Of a stretch of DNA of 64,000 nt, positions 1 to 9,286 are shown piece after piece. The number at the start of each line of letters is the position of its first letter. Position 1 is the first letter of the stretch. The notes under the pieces are model-generated. The model had not been told where the DNA came from. It was given only the letters and a program-made list of their open reading frames with translations, and ran no database searches. The translations under genes and the position numbers were made by a program. This DNA is from Chitinophaga polysaccharea (GTDB lineage: Bacteria; Bacteroidota; Bacteroidia; Chitinophagales; Chitinophagaceae): the NCBI RefSeq assembly GCF_007829335.1, contig NZ_VIWO01000005.1, positions 535,323-599,322 of the forward strand, in the 5' to 3' direction.

Positions 1-161
1 TCTTCGCTTACCACCAGGCTTTTGCCCGTTTGTTGCTGTATCTCACGAAAAACTTCTTTCGCCGGCATATTCCTGACCGACATCGTAACATTCTGCCCGT
101 TTGTACTTGCAACCGCCGATTGCAAGCCAATACAAAGTATTAGGAACGCAGTTACTTTCAT
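1..161 (-). CDS. SusC/RagA-type TonB-dependent receptor, N-terminal fragment cut by window edge
   Basis: Only the first 53 codons are present; the gene runs off the left edge. The product starts with a signal peptide (MKVTAFLILCIGLQSAVAS) and continues into the beginning of an STN (secretin/TonB short N-terminal) domain, seen as the phrase NMPAKEVFREIQQQTGKSLV. STN domains mark receptors that signal to a FecR anti-sigma factor, and a FecR and an ECF sigma gene lie directly upstream on the same strand. The ATG at 159-161 was chosen because GAGGA lies 3 bases before it and a signal peptide follows. The role as an outer-membrane glycan importer is inferred from family and context; substrate unknown. 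Confidence 0.8.
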   Translation of the reverse strand, partial: MKVTAFLILCIGLQSAVASTNGQNVTMSVRNMPAKEVFREIQQQTGKSLVVSE

Positions 162-232
162 GATCCTCAAAAATTTTTGAGTGGGCCCTAGCGCCCTTTG
201 GTTCGATAAAATGTAAATAGGAATTAATTGCA

Positions 233-327
233 TAACTTTGCAATGTTTGGGTTTGTAAATCTGGTTGACAATCGTATTTAAAAGCCCATCCCCCGCCGGG
301 AGTGTTAAGGCCACTCCTGGCTTTTTT
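233..327 (+). ncRNA. Putative antisense small RNA in the fecR-susC gap
   Basis: On the plus strand, opposite to all flanking genes, a TAACTTTG element (233-240) matches the Bacteroidota -7 consensus TAnnTTTG. It is followed about 55 bases later by a strong hairpin ending in six T (295-327). The resulting RNA of about 80 nt would be antisense to the leader of the downstream susC. No convincing -33 TTG is present at the right distance. Cis-encoded antisense RNAs between anti-sigma and susC genes are known from Bacteroides (DonS type); that comparison is from knowledge, the RNA itself is inferred. Confidence 0.35.
295..327 (+). terminator. Intrinsic terminator, plus-strand orientation
   Basis: Stem GCCGGGAGTG (295-304) pairs with CACTCCTGGC (312-321) with one G-U pair, then TTTTTT (322-327). 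The T-run is on the plus strand although both flanking genes are on the minus strand. Confidence 0.6.
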
Positions 328-357
328 GGACTAGATAACGCGGTAATAAATAATCAG

Positions 358-1557
358 TTAGTTCATGCTGATGATCAGTTTCTTCCCTGCTCCGGTAGTT
401 AATTCTTTATCAATTTTAAAATGAGTGTTGGTTGTTTGCAGCGCCTTCAATACCGTGGATAAACTGTTGCTGCGCTTTATAATGGCAAATATCTTGTCTT
501 CAGGTAGTTTCCCTTCAAAAACAATGTCTACATCATACCACCTCGAAAACTGCCGTAGCGCAGCCGCCAATGTGGTGCTCTCAAAGTGGAAATAACCTTC
601 TTTCCAGGCCATTATTTCTGCTGTATTAACGTGTGTATTTACTGTAAGATGACCATCTTGCCCCAACACCGATTGCTGGCCCGGCAGCAGCCCCACCTCC
701 TGTCGTTCTTTTCTAACCTTCACAGCCCCTTCCAACAAGGTAGTTGAAACTGTTGGCTCGTCCGTATAGGCGTTTACGTTAAAGTGCGTACCTAATACTT
801 CTATGCTTGTATTACCTGCCGCTACTGTAAAAGGTAGCCTGTGTTTCCCATCGGGCGAAAATACCTTTGCTACTTCGAAATAAACTTCTCCCGTTACCTC
901 CACATGACGCGTACCGTTTGTAAACGCCGACGGGAAACGGATACTGCTGGCTGCATTTAACCATACCTGCGTACCATCTGCCAATACCATCGACATATGC
1001 CTGCCTCTCGGCGTGCTCAATGTATTGTATACCACCGGCCCGCTCTCATGACCGGATAATTTATAGCTCACCACATCGGCCGACTTACTGATCGTCACCT
1101 TACCCTGTGCGGCTAACGCACCATTGCCGGCAGCATCCAGCTGAATCACCTGCCCGTTTCCCAGTGTAAGCACCGCGCCACTATGTCCGGCTGGCACATC
1201 TGCCGCTGCCAGCTCATGCCTGGTAACAACCGCTGTATGACGCCGGGACTGGGAAAGAAGAAAAGTGGCCAGCAACACGATAATACTTGCTGCTGCTATC
1301 ATCCACCAACGCATACGGACAACTCCTCCCTGCGGCCCCTTCCGCTCTTCCCGGATAAACGCCAGCAGCGTTTCTTCCGCAGTATCTGACGGAAGACTGA
1401 GCGGTAACTCATCATGCATATATGTCCGCAGTATATTCATCAGCAGCCCCTTATTTGCCGGGGCAACTACCATCTCCATCAGCTCGCGCTCTTCCGCATT
1501 GCTCGCCTCGCGCGATACATAACGGTCAAAAAGAAATTGTAGCCTTTCCTGTTGCAT
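358..1557 (-). CDS. FecR-type anti-sigma factor
   Basis: 399 residues. The N-terminal about 80 residues form a cytoplasmic anti-sigma region, followed by one membrane segment at about residues 84-102 (MIAAASIIVLLATFLLS) and a periplasmic FecR domain at about 180-290 with the typical stretches DGTQVWLNAASSIRFP and LGTHFNVNAY. The C-terminal 70 residues resemble the DUF4974 domain that contacts the STN domain of the partner receptor. It sits between the sigma factor (94 bases upstream) and the partial SusC receptor downstream. The expected role is to hold the ECF sigma factor inactive until the receptor binds its ligand. Length and domain order are normal for Bacteroidota FecR proteins. Confidence 0.93.
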   Translation of the reverse strand: MQQERLQFLFDRYVSREASNAEERELMEMVVAPANKGLLMNILRTYMHDELPLSLPSDTAEETLLAFIREERKGPQGGVVRMRWWMIAAASIIVLLATFLLSQSRRHTAVVTRHELAAADVPAGHSGAVLTLGNGQVIQLDAAGNGALAAQGKVTISKSADVVSYKLSGHESGPVVYNTLSTPRGRHMSMVLADGTQVWLNAASSIRFPSAFTNGTRHVEVTGEVYFEVAKVFSPDGKHRLPFTVAAGNTSIEVLGTHFNVNAYTDEPTVSTTLLEGAVKVRKERQEVGLLPGQQSVLGQDGHLTVNTHVNTAEIMAWKEGYFHFESTTLAAALRQFSRWYDVDIVFEGKLPEDKIFAIIKRSNSLSTVLKALQTTNTHFKIDKELTTGAGKKLIISMN

Positions 1558-1651
1558 GATTGTAAAAGGAGTTATTAATAGTAAAGAGTAGGGGGAAAAA
1601 GAAAACGGGTTAGCACAATTGAAAATAATTTTATTTAAAAAGATGAAGGTA

Positions 1652-2218
1652 TTATAAGGTGAATAACCGGAGACCCGCCCGGCAATATTCCCTCACCAGC
1701 TTCACTGCTTTGGCAAGATGTGCCTTCACTGTTTCAGGCTTTATGTGCATCACATGGGCCGATTGTTCTCTCGACAAACCATCCACCTTCACAAGCTGGT
1801 ATACCTGCTGTTGCTGAGGCGACAAGCTACTGATAGCCTGCTGAAGTAATCGCCGGCGTTCCGATGCTATGATCGTTTCCATCACCTCATTATGATGCAG
1901 CTCCTCCAAACCAGATTCCCCGGTGGAAAGCCGCTCCATCGCTATCTGCCTGAGGGCCTTATATGCTTTGTTGCGCGTGATAATAAACAGGTAGGACTGG
2001 AAACAGGATATTTCTGCCAGGCGCTCCCGCCTTTTCCATATAACAACGAAAACATCTTGCAGCAATTCTTCTGCATGCACGGGAGAGCGGGTAATGGTTA
2101 ATAATATGGTGTAAACCTTACCCTTATTGTGATTGAATAATTTCAGGAATGCCAATTCGTTGCCGAGGGCAACCATGGTGAGTAGTGCTGGCTCATTATA
2201 ATCATTGGCACATTCCAT
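1652..2218 (-). CDS. ECF RNA polymerase sigma factor (sigma-70 family)
   Basis: 188 residues. Region 2 is visible around residues 25-90 (AFLKLFNHNKGKVYTILL, HAEELLQDVFVVIWKRR) and region 4 with its helix-turn-helix near the C-terminus (ISSLSPQQQQVYQLVKVDG, then SREQSAHVMHIKPETVKAHL). It is the first gene of the sigma-FecR-SusC series and should activate the downstream susC operon once FecR releases it. The start at 2216-2218 gives the usual length; upstream in-frame sequence adds no recognisable domain. The 206-bp gap to 2425 is shared with the divergent GH79-like gene. Confidence 0.93.
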   Translation of the reverse strand: MECANDYNEPALLTMVALGNELAFLKLFNHNKGKVYTILLTITRSPVHAEELLQDVFVVIWKRRERLAEISCFQSYLFIITRNKAYKALRQIAMERLSTGESGLEELHHNEVMETIIASERRRLLQQAISSLSPQQQQVYQLVKVDGLSREQSAHVMHIKPETVKAHLAKAVKLVREYCRAGLRLFTL

Positions 2219-2424
2219 CTCTTTGATAATTGATCATAGATATTGCGACAAACTAAATCTAGGAAAATAGCCATTACAAAACCTCCACTAATTTGATCTT
2301 TATCGGTGTTTTCTTTGCGCAACAAGATTATGGCCGCAACAAGGGGTAATATTGTCCTCCGAAGAGGTAAATATGCCCATTCATTAAACTTCTCCCAGCC
2401 AGCATAGTCATTATGTGAATCAAT

Positions 2425-3873
2425 TTGAATCGTTATATGAGCACATTTCTTTCATCTGTTAAATTTGTTACCACCACTGTAGCAGGGCTTGCACTGGCTA
2501 CTGGCTGCAGTAAAAAAAGCGGCGCCACTTCAGCGATCTCACCATCGCCACTACCGCAAGGTGCTCCTGCAACAGTAGTGATACATCCTGACGCAACAGG
2601 GACGCCAATATCTACTTCATTTATGGGTTTCAGCTACGAAATCGGTATACTGCCCGACAGCACTTTTCTTTCGCCATCCAATACCGTGTTGGTGCAACTG
2701 ATACGCAACCTTGGCGATGGGGTGATCCGTGTGGGCGGCAACAGCAGCGACCGCGTAGTATGGACCAACGCAGCACGCACCACCGCCACCGGCAGGGACT
2801 CCCTCACCACTACTGATATCGACCGCTTTGCTGCCTTTGCCAAAGCCACGGGCTGGCCGGTGCTTTTTGGCCTTAACCTGGGGGTATACGATCCGGCCAA
2901 AGCGGCAACAGAAGCAAATTACGTTAGCCGTATGTTAGGTGGTAGCCTGATGGCGTTTCAAACCGGCAATGAAACAGACCTCTTCAGCAGGAATGGCCAT
3001 CGCGATGCCACTTATCAATATACCAATTACCAGCAGGAATGGAGCCAGTACTTCCAGGCAGTTCGTAATACGTTGCCGGCAGCCCCTTTCGCAGGGCCGG
3101 ATGTAGCCTACAAAACTGCCTGGATCAACAGCTTCGCCATAGCAACGCATCAAAACATCCGCCTATTGGATGGTCACTATTATGTCACCGGTCCTGGTAC
3201 CGACAGCACCATCACTTATCATACGCTACTAGCGCCGGATACTAAGCTCCCTGTTTATCTCACAGCCCTGAAAAACAGCGCACAACCTTATTCGCTGCCT
3301 TACCGCATTTCCGAATGTAATAGTATTTACTCCGGTGGAAGAAAAGGCGTAAGTGATATTTTTGCCTCCGCACTATGGGCACTGGATTATATGTGGACCG
3401 TAGCAAAATACAATGGGCAGGGTATCAACTTCCATGGCGGCACCGGCGGCCCCTATACGCCCATTGCCATGGTAAGTGGCTCGCCGGTGGCCCGCCCGGA
3501 ATATTATGCCATGCTCGCCTTCCACCAGGCGGCACATGGCAGCCTGGTACCCACCGATGTAAACGCAGGGCAGCTCAATACCAGTGTGTATGCCTGTAAA
3601 GACATCAGTACAGAATATGTTACATTAATCAATAAAGAAGACAACCGGGATATATCTTTCACCATTACACCGGGTATGAAAGCCGCTACTGCACAAGTGT
3701 TTATACTTACGGCTCCTGGCATCACATCAACCGATGGCGTAACCTTTGCGGGTAGTCAACCGGATGCGGGTGGTAAATTCACGCCTGCTAACCCGGCAAC
3801 ATACAGCTCTTCAAATGGCAACTTCATCGTGAATGTCCCCCGGGGAAGTGCTGCCGTGGTAGTGATCCGGTAA
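2425..3873 (+). CDS. GH79-like glycoside hydrolase lipoprotein (beta-glucuronidase/heparanase type)
   Basis: 482 residues with a lipoprotein signal and lipobox LATGC (Cys28), so probably anchored in a membrane facing the periplasm or outside. The central part reads as a clan GH-A TIM barrel: N182-E183 in QTGNETD is the likely acid/base, and E297 in YRISECNS the likely nucleophile, as in GH79. The last 100 residues form a beta-rich C-terminal domain. It is divergent from an ECF sigma gene, so it may serve the glycan handled by that system, perhaps a uronic-acid-containing polymer; this is inference. A second possible start is Met5. GH30 or GH39 would be the main alternative families. Confidence 0.7.
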   Translation: MNRYMSTFLSSVKFVTTTVAGLALATGCSKKSGATSAISPSPLPQGAPATVVIHPDATGTPISTSFMGFSYEIGILPDSTFLSPSNTVLVQLIRNLGDGVIRVGGNSSDRVVWTNAARTTATGRDSLTTTDIDRFAAFAKATGWPVLFGLNLGVYDPAKAATEANYVSRMLGGSLMAFQTGNETDLFSRNGHRDATYQYTNYQQEWSQYFQAVRNTLPAAPFAGPDVAYKTAWINSFAIATHQNIRLLDGHYYVTGPGTDSTITYHTLLAPDTKLPVYLTALKNSAQPYSLPYRISECNSIYSGGRKGVSDIFASALWALDYMWTVAKYNGQGINFHGGTGGPYTPIAMVSGSPVARPEYYAMLAFHQAAHGSLVPTDVNAGQLNTSVYACKDISTEYVTLINKEDNRDISFTITPGMKAATAQVFILTAPGITSTDGVTFAGSQPDAGGKFTPANPATYSSSNGNFIVNVPRGSAAVVVIR

Positions 3874-3897
3874 ACGAGGAAAGCCGGTAAATAAAAT

Positions 3898-3921
3898 GCC
3901 CGCAGACGCCAATCTGCGGGC
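3898..3921. terminator. Perfect 9-bp hairpin, likely terminator
   Basis: GCCCGCAGA (3898-3906) pairs exactly with TCTGCGGGC (3913-3921). It lies 25 bases after the GH79-like stop. The T-rich side (ATTTTATTT) is on the minus strand, where it would end transcription of the mannoside arm; on the plus strand it is followed by AAAAGG. Confidence 0.55.
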
Positions 3922-3944
3922 AAAAGGACAGCTAAAGCTTCCGG

Positions 3945-4290
3945 TCAGTTATTCGTATGTTGACTCCCTTTTCCATCCGACGTATAAGCCCCCATATCCA
4001 CGCTATTATCAGTGTATGTATCCGACGTGGCATAAAACAGGTTGTCGTCGTAGGTCGTTTTGGTGGCATCTGCTTCAGTAAAAATTTCAATGCCCTGGTA
4101 ACAGTTTACGATGATGTTGTTGTAAATATGACCGATGGCGTTGAGTCCGGGGCACCGGTATCGGTGATTGGGGTGCGCCCTGTGAGGCAGCCCGGGAAGC
4201 AGCCATCAGCAGTATCAAAGTAAAAAAATGCCTGACCTTAATCAAACAACTAATGACCACTTTGATTTTATTGGTATACATAAATATCAT
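3945..4290 (-). pseudogene. Remnant of a secreted parallel beta-helix protein (signal peptide plus C-terminus)
   Basis: The minus strand encodes a signal peptide starting at 4290 or 4281 (MYTNKIKVVISCLIK, then HFFTLILLMAASRAASQG). It breaks after about 50 codons and resumes in another frame with about 65 codons resembling the last coils of a right-handed beta-helix protein (HIYNNIIVNCYQGIEIF, DNLFYATSDTYTDNSVDMGAY), ending in TGA at 3945-3947. Pectate-lyase-like proteins of this family are normally several hundred residues long, so the middle has been lost and the two ends joined out of frame. The gene lies at the far end of the leftward mannoside arm and may once have been its last cargo gene. 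Confidence 0.6.
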
Positions 4291-4340
4291 TCCAGTTAAT
4301 GTCAAGTTTTGGGAGGAAAAAACAGTCCTTTCAATTGCCG

Positions 4341-4928
4341 TCAAAAACCAGTACGCGTAATAGTATCAAATAATGTTACCAGGTAAATAACCACGGCCCC
4401 ACCGGTAAACAACACTTTTACCCAGATACCGTAGGTATTATGCTTGCTTTTCATCAACAGCCATGATTGCATTATCAGCGAAAAAACAATCGTAATATGC
4501 ACGCCTGTAAAATAGCTCATCAGGTATACGGATCCCATAACGGTGGGAGTAGGCCCATGTTCATGGTGACTGGTAAAAATGCCACAGATATACCCCATCA
4601 ACAACAGGATGTTCATGCCTGTCAACCATACTTTTCTAACCCAGCCCCTTCCCTTCTGCAGTGGTATATTCCTGGTTGCCCAATACAGGCTGATGGTCCA
4701 GAGTGGAATAAAAATCAGGGAGTACCATACCAGATTGTCTGTAAGTCCTTCAAAGAAAAAGTCCGCTATCACCGTCATCCCCGGGAAGGATAAAGGCAGC
4801 AGTAAGTAGATGACCAGGATATTCAGCGAGCTGGCCAACCCGGTATCACCGGGATCTTTCAGCATCCGCTTTTGAATAAGCAATAGTAATAACAGTATCA
4901 GCAATGTAACAAATAGATGCAGTGTCAT
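4341..4928 (-). CDS. Integral membrane protein of unknown function
   Basis: 195 residues with about six hydrophobic segments (for example LFVTLLILLLLLLI, NILVIYLLLPLSF, LVWYSLIFIPLWTISLYW, VKVLFTGGAVVIYLVTLF). A HHEHGPTP stretch between helices could bind metal, but nothing else points to an activity. It begins 10 bases after the stop of the DUF5054/GH38 gene and so is probably co-transcribed with the mannoside-utilisation arm. I do not recognise the family. Confidence 0.7.
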   Translation of the reverse strand: MTLHLFVTLLILLLLLLIQKRMLKDPGDTGLASSLNILVIYLLLPLSFPGMTVIADFFFEGLTDNLVWYSLIFIPLWTISLYWATRNIPLQKGRGWVRKVWLTGMNILLLMGYICGIFTSHHEHGPTPTVMGSVYLMSYFTGVHITIVFSLIMQSWLLMKSKHNTYGIWVKVLFTGGAVVIYLVTLFDTITRTGF

Positions 4929-4938
4929 TGGTCGTTAA

Positions 4939-7629
4939 TTACTCCATGATAAAACCCGCTGGTCCAAACCCTTTCAGGCTATATTTAAACTTCCCGTTTA
5001 TGATGGGTATTGCTTTCCCGTTTATGTCACCCCGCAATGTTACCGGTGTGGCTTTGTGGAAATGCTGATGCCCTGGTAAGGCAATGGTCACTTCTCCCGA
5101 CGTTCCCGTCATTTCCCATAAACGTAGCAAGGTCCCTTTGTTTCCATCCGGATCAGCACCGAAAGCGGTCACCAATATGCCTTTCCGGGAGAGTTCCACA
5201 CCGCTTTGTTCCGCCGGTAAACGGTTAGTGCTATTTTCAGGTACTACTGTCTGCAATGGATACCGGGCTTCCAGGGCGGGAACAGTCATCCTTCCTTCTT
5301 TCGGCGTATGCTTATCAAACGTCCATATCCTCACGCGCGAGCTCCAGCTACCCGGATACCAGTAACGATAATTAGTATTCCATTGGTTGTTGTATAAATT
5401 AACATACACCACCGGTTTCACAGGCACAAAATCGAGTGAGAATTTCCAGCAACCGGGCGTATCCAAACTAATAAGCGGATGGTCGATAGGGCAAACCGCA
5501 ATACCACTACCCGTCGCATCTGTGAGGACAACACCATCTCCCACTGAATACAGGTGTTTGTTGGCCCCTTTTAAGATACCGTTTGCAGGATCCATGATTC
5601 CCAAAGGACGGTATACTTTAAAAACAGGGTCTTTGATATTGAACGGGAGCGCCAGCCAGTCGGCCTCCGGCCAGTTGTCCCTGGCCTTGTTAAGGATAGT
5701 CATCTCCATGTCTACATAGGGTTGGCCATCCATCAGGGTTACTGCCAGCTGCGATGCCGGCAGATGCCTGGCAGTGTCGGCCGGCATTTCCAGCAGGGCC
5801 GTTTGTTGTAGCCCGGTAACATGAATACTTATTTTTCCTCCTCCGGGAGATGCCATCCGATATTGGACTTCCTTTTCGGAAATCATGCCCGGCTTTTGTA
5901 TACCCGGATGCAGCCAATCTCCTTTTTCGCCAAATACCTTCCATGCACGATGCTGCTGATATGCTTCCGTAAATCTTGCTGTTTGCTCATAGGTAAATCG
6001 CTCATTGCAGTACTGGCCTGTCTGGCAACCGGATATCCCCGCCGCCCAATCATGCCCGGTACGTTTATCGATCAGCGATAGTATGGTACCGTTGTCGGCG
6101 TTAAATGTTATCTTATAGAATTGATTTTCGATGACGTTGCCGGATGGAGACTTTATTACCGGCTTATCCGGTATGGCGACGGTGGTGTATCCGCCAGCCG
6201 GAATATTTTTCACCATTATGGATTGCCCGTTCACAGTGATCACTTCGCTCCGCCGCCAGGGCAAAGGATTGTAAACGATAACGCTGTTGGAGGCGCATTT
6301 TACCGATCGTGCCAGCCATGACAGGTTTTCCTGTTTCAGGCAATTCGAAATACGGGATGCCTCCCGGATGTAACCGGTTTTATCATCCCAGGACGCTTCG
6401 AGATCAGCATATTTGGAAGATGGTAATTGCTTAAATGCATCGCCATACTGATCAACGGACGCCGAACCTCCCCAGGTATGTTCTGCGTACAATGCCATCA
6501 GTTCGTAAGCCCTGGCTACCGAATCAGCAATAGATGCAGCCGGTAATCCCCAGATCTTCAATTGGGTATTCAGGGCTTCATCTGCTGCCAATAGCGGTGT
6601 TGATTCCCTCGACAATTTTGCGCCCCCGGGGTCACACATTACGCCGTGCACCCAGGTATCCGGCATTTCCGCTTTCACTACCGGTAATTTCGGGTGTTCC
6701 GTCAACATAATGCGGGCAAAATCATCCATTGTTCCCACCCGTATTTTTACACCGGGCATCTTCTTCTTCGCTTCCTCAAACAATGCCTTCACCTCCTGTT
6801 CTTTAGGAGGGCCGCTATTATCCAGGGTGACAAAAATTGCCGGCCAAACTTTATATGGCCAATCTGCTGGTGGCAACAGGTTATGGCCCACAAAATGTTC
6901 TCCCTTTCCCCATTCGTGAGGCCAGCCCAGGCCGGTAGTTGTGCCATAAATGCTGGAATAAAAAGTCAGGATACGGGAGCCGTCCGGCCCTTCCCACCAG
7001 AAGAGCCCCGGTGTTTGCACAAACCCGCTCGGCCAGTTGCAGCCGATATGTAAAAATTTTACCCCCGCATTGGCTAACACCGTCGCCAACTCCCCGGAAT
7101 GCGAAGGCATGTCTGTAACCTTTGCCGACTGTGGAAGTGGAAGATGGTATTGCCTGGTAAGTCGCGACGCAAAACCAAGTCCCCTCGTAATCACCTCCGG
7201 CTCACATACATCCGTTTCAATGGTAAAAGGCATCGCATGTGTAATAAACTTCCCCTTACTAAAGGCTTCATCCAGCTGCTTTCTTCGCTCCGCTGTCTGC
7301 CCCGGCCAGGGCTCCATTACTTTCGACATCACCCATCCGGGACAGGTCCATTTAAATTGCTGCTCGGGCGGAACAGACCGTGACCCCTCCATGGTTTTGA
7401 GCGCACGGTCAATCATCTCAGTCCGGTAATACTGTACAATATCCTTTACGCGATGCGTATAACCGATGTCGAAATGCGTTTTAAAAACAACAATGATTTC
7501 TTTCACAGGTGTGCTGACAACCAGCTCCCCGGAATCGCCGTGATTCTTCGACGGGATTTGCCCGACTACATTTTTTGTTACCCAACATAATAGCGTCAGT
7601 GCAAGAAGTCTTATTCTGAATGTATGCAT
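4939..7629 (-). CDS. DUF5054 / GH38-like alpha-mannosidase, secreted
   Basis: 896 residues with a signal peptide. The N-terminal half is a GH38-type (beta/alpha) barrel. The zinc ligands His52 and Asp54 lie in KTHFDIGYTH, Asp173 in VTDMPSHSG is the likely nucleophile, and His384 in AEHTWGG matches the late zinc histidine of GH38. The C-terminal half is beta-rich, as in GH38 enzymes. It probably removes alpha-linked mannose in the periplasm. It is the third gene of the leftward arm, 236 bases after the MFS gene, a gap large enough for its own promoter. A paralogue is on the other arm (12511-15186). GH38 activity is inferred; DUF5054 proteins have little direct biochemistry that I can recall. 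Confidence 0.82.
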   Translation of the reverse strand: MHTFRIRLLALTLLCWVTKNVVGQIPSKNHGDSGELVVSTPVKEIIVVFKTHFDIGYTHRVKDIVQYYRTEMIDRALKTMEGSRSVPPEQQFKWTCPGWVMSKVMEPWPGQTAERRKQLDEAFSKGKFITHAMPFTIETDVCEPEVITRGLGFASRLTRQYHLPLPQSAKVTDMPSHSGELATVLANAGVKFLHIGCNWPSGFVQTPGLFWWEGPDGSRILTFYSSIYGTTTGLGWPHEWGKGEHFVGHNLLPPADWPYKVWPAIFVTLDNSGPPKEQEVKALFEEAKKKMPGVKIRVGTMDDFARIMLTEHPKLPVVKAEMPDTWVHGVMCDPGGAKLSRESTPLLAADEALNTQLKIWGLPAASIADSVARAYELMALYAEHTWGGSASVDQYGDAFKQLPSSKYADLEASWDDKTGYIREASRISNCLKQENLSWLARSVKCASNSVIVYNPLPWRRSEVITVNGQSIMVKNIPAGGYTTVAIPDKPVIKSPSGNVIENQFYKITFNADNGTILSLIDKRTGHDWAAGISGCQTGQYCNERFTYEQTARFTEAYQQHRAWKVFGEKGDWLHPGIQKPGMISEKEVQYRMASPGGGKISIHVTGLQQTALLEMPADTARHLPASQLAVTLMDGQPYVDMEMTILNKARDNWPEADWLALPFNIKDPVFKVYRPLGIMDPANGILKGANKHLYSVGDGVVLTDATGSGIAVCPIDHPLISLDTPGCWKFSLDFVPVKPVVYVNLYNNQWNTNYRYWYPGSWSSRVRIWTFDKHTPKEGRMTVPALEARYPLQTVVPENSTNRLPAEQSGVELSRKGILVTAFGADPDGNKGTLLRLWEMTGTSGEVTIALPGHQHFHKATPVTLRGDINGKAIPIINGKFKYSLKGFGPAGFIME

Positions 7630-7865
7630 CGTTAGGATTTTTTATTTACCACACGGCAGTAAATGGCACAGCTATTCCTCCTCACTATATGCGTGGAATC
7701 TTTCCGTCTTATTAATATTTATTTCCGGCCAATAGCCCTCCTGTATTTCACCAATGCCCCGTATTTGCTTTTATCCGGGGTTCAAATGTTTTTTTTCGAT
7801 AACGGGAATATTTGTTCATTCCTGGCTATGCTGGTTGCATTAAAAATCAGGTGATCAATATTATC

Positions 7866-9242
7866 CTAGACGAGCATTTTTTCAATCTCTTCCAGGCTCT
7901 TTCCTTTCGTTTCCATCAACTTACTTTTAGCATAGAAAAAAGACAGCAAACAGAAAAAGGAAAAGATAAAAAAGGTGACCGCTATACCCAGGCCATCCCT
8001 CATTACAGGGAATAACAGGTTGACGAACCAATCCGATACCCACATGGTCATAATGCACACGGATACCGCGGTTCCGCGTATATGTGTAGGAAATATTTCC
8101 GTAGAAATAACAAACTTCAGGGGCCCCAGCGAAAGCGCAAAGAACAACAGAAACAGGATAATAGCCCCCAGCATTAACCAACCCGTGACACCGTTCAAAA
8201 AACAAAAACCGGTGAGCAGCAATGCCAGTGCAGCAAACAAAGAACCATACAAGTATAGCGGACGACGGCCCCAGCTATCTACTTTCAGGATGGCTACCAC
8301 GGTAAACACCGTGTTGGCCAGCCCCAATATTACCTGGTAAAACAAGGCATCACTGGTAACAATACCCGCCGATTTCATGATTGTAGGGCCATAGAAGATA
8401 ATACCATTAATACCGCTGAGTTGCGAGAGGGCGGTGAGTATCGTAGCCAGCGCCAGTAATTTACTGAGCGGTAAACGTAGCAACTCAGAAAAACCACCCT
8501 GCTTCTGTGAAGCCACTTCCAGGATAGCTTTCAGTTCCACCGCTGCTTCCTGTTCACCGGTAGTTTTCAGTAACACAGCGTATGCCTCCTCTGTTCTTCC
8601 ATATTGTACCAGCCAACGCGGACTTTCAGGGACGATCAACAATAACAAGGCAAACGCAGTGGCAGGTATCACCGCCACGAGAAACATCCCGCGCCATACG
8701 TTTTCTATAAACAGCCAATGTAGCAGGCCCTCCCCGGCGCCAGTATGCGCGGCCGCATTCCTTTGTAAAAAAAGATTGCTTAAATAAGCGCATAATACGC
8801 CAATGGTAATAGCCAGCTGGTAAAAAGTAACCAATGCCCCGCGCTTATGCCCCGGTGCTATTTCCGAAATATAAAGCGGCGATACATTAGATGCCACCCC
8901 TACCGCCATACCTGCCATGATGCGAAAGAAAATCAATACGGCATAATCTTTTGAAAACGCAAACCCCACCGCGCTGATGAGAAAAAGGAAAGCGGCGATA
9001 AATAACACCTTTCTCCTTCCTATCTTATCACTGAGATAACCGGAAAACGCTACGCCGCCAATACAACCCAACAACGCACAGGAAACAAACAAGCCTTCCT
9101 GTGAAGAGGATAATCCATACTGTAACTTTACAGGCTCTATAATACCACTCACCACGGCCATATCAAAGCCAAAAAGAAAACCTCCCAACGCTGCAATGAG
9201 CGTAATGAATACAATAAACCGGCTATTTTTTGCCTGCGTCAT
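7866..9242 (-). CDS. MFS sugar porter (sugar:H+ symporter family)
   Basis: 458 residues, twelve hydrophobic helices. Sugar-porter signatures are clear: GGFLFGFDMAVVSG near the N-terminus, GYLSDKIGRRKVLF in the loop between helices 2 and 3, PESPRWLVQYGR before the central loop, QLSGINGIIFYGP in helix 7, and DSWGRRPLYLYG in the loop after helix 8. It belongs to the XylE/GLUT-like group and should bring a monosaccharide, here most likely mannose, across the inner membrane. It starts 44 bases after the ROK/isomerase gene on the same strand, so it is very likely in the same operon. Confidence 0.93.
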   Translation of the reverse strand: MTQAKNSRFIVFITLIAALGGFLFGFDMAVVSGIIEPVKLQYGLSSSQEGLFVSCALLGCIGGVAFSGYLSDKIGRRKVLFIAAFLFLISAVGFAFSKDYAVLIFFRIMAGMAVGVASNVSPLYISEIAPGHKRGALVTFYQLAITIGVLCAYLSNLFLQRNAAAHTGAGEGLLHWLFIENVWRGMFLVAVIPATAFALLLLIVPESPRWLVQYGRTEEAYAVLLKTTGEQEAAVELKAILEVASQKQGGFSELLRLPLSKLLALATILTALSQLSGINGIIFYGPTIMKSAGIVTSDALFYQVILGLANTVFTVVAILKVDSWGRRPLYLYGSLFAALALLLTGFCFLNGVTGWLMLGAIILFLLFFALSLGPLKFVISTEIFPTHIRGTAVSVCIMTMWVSDWFVNLLFPVMRDGLGIAVTFFIFSFFCLLSFFYAKSKLMETKGKSLEEIEKMLV

Positions 9243-9286
9243 AAATTTTGGTTGTCGGATGATGATTATATTTTCTTACGCCTGTC

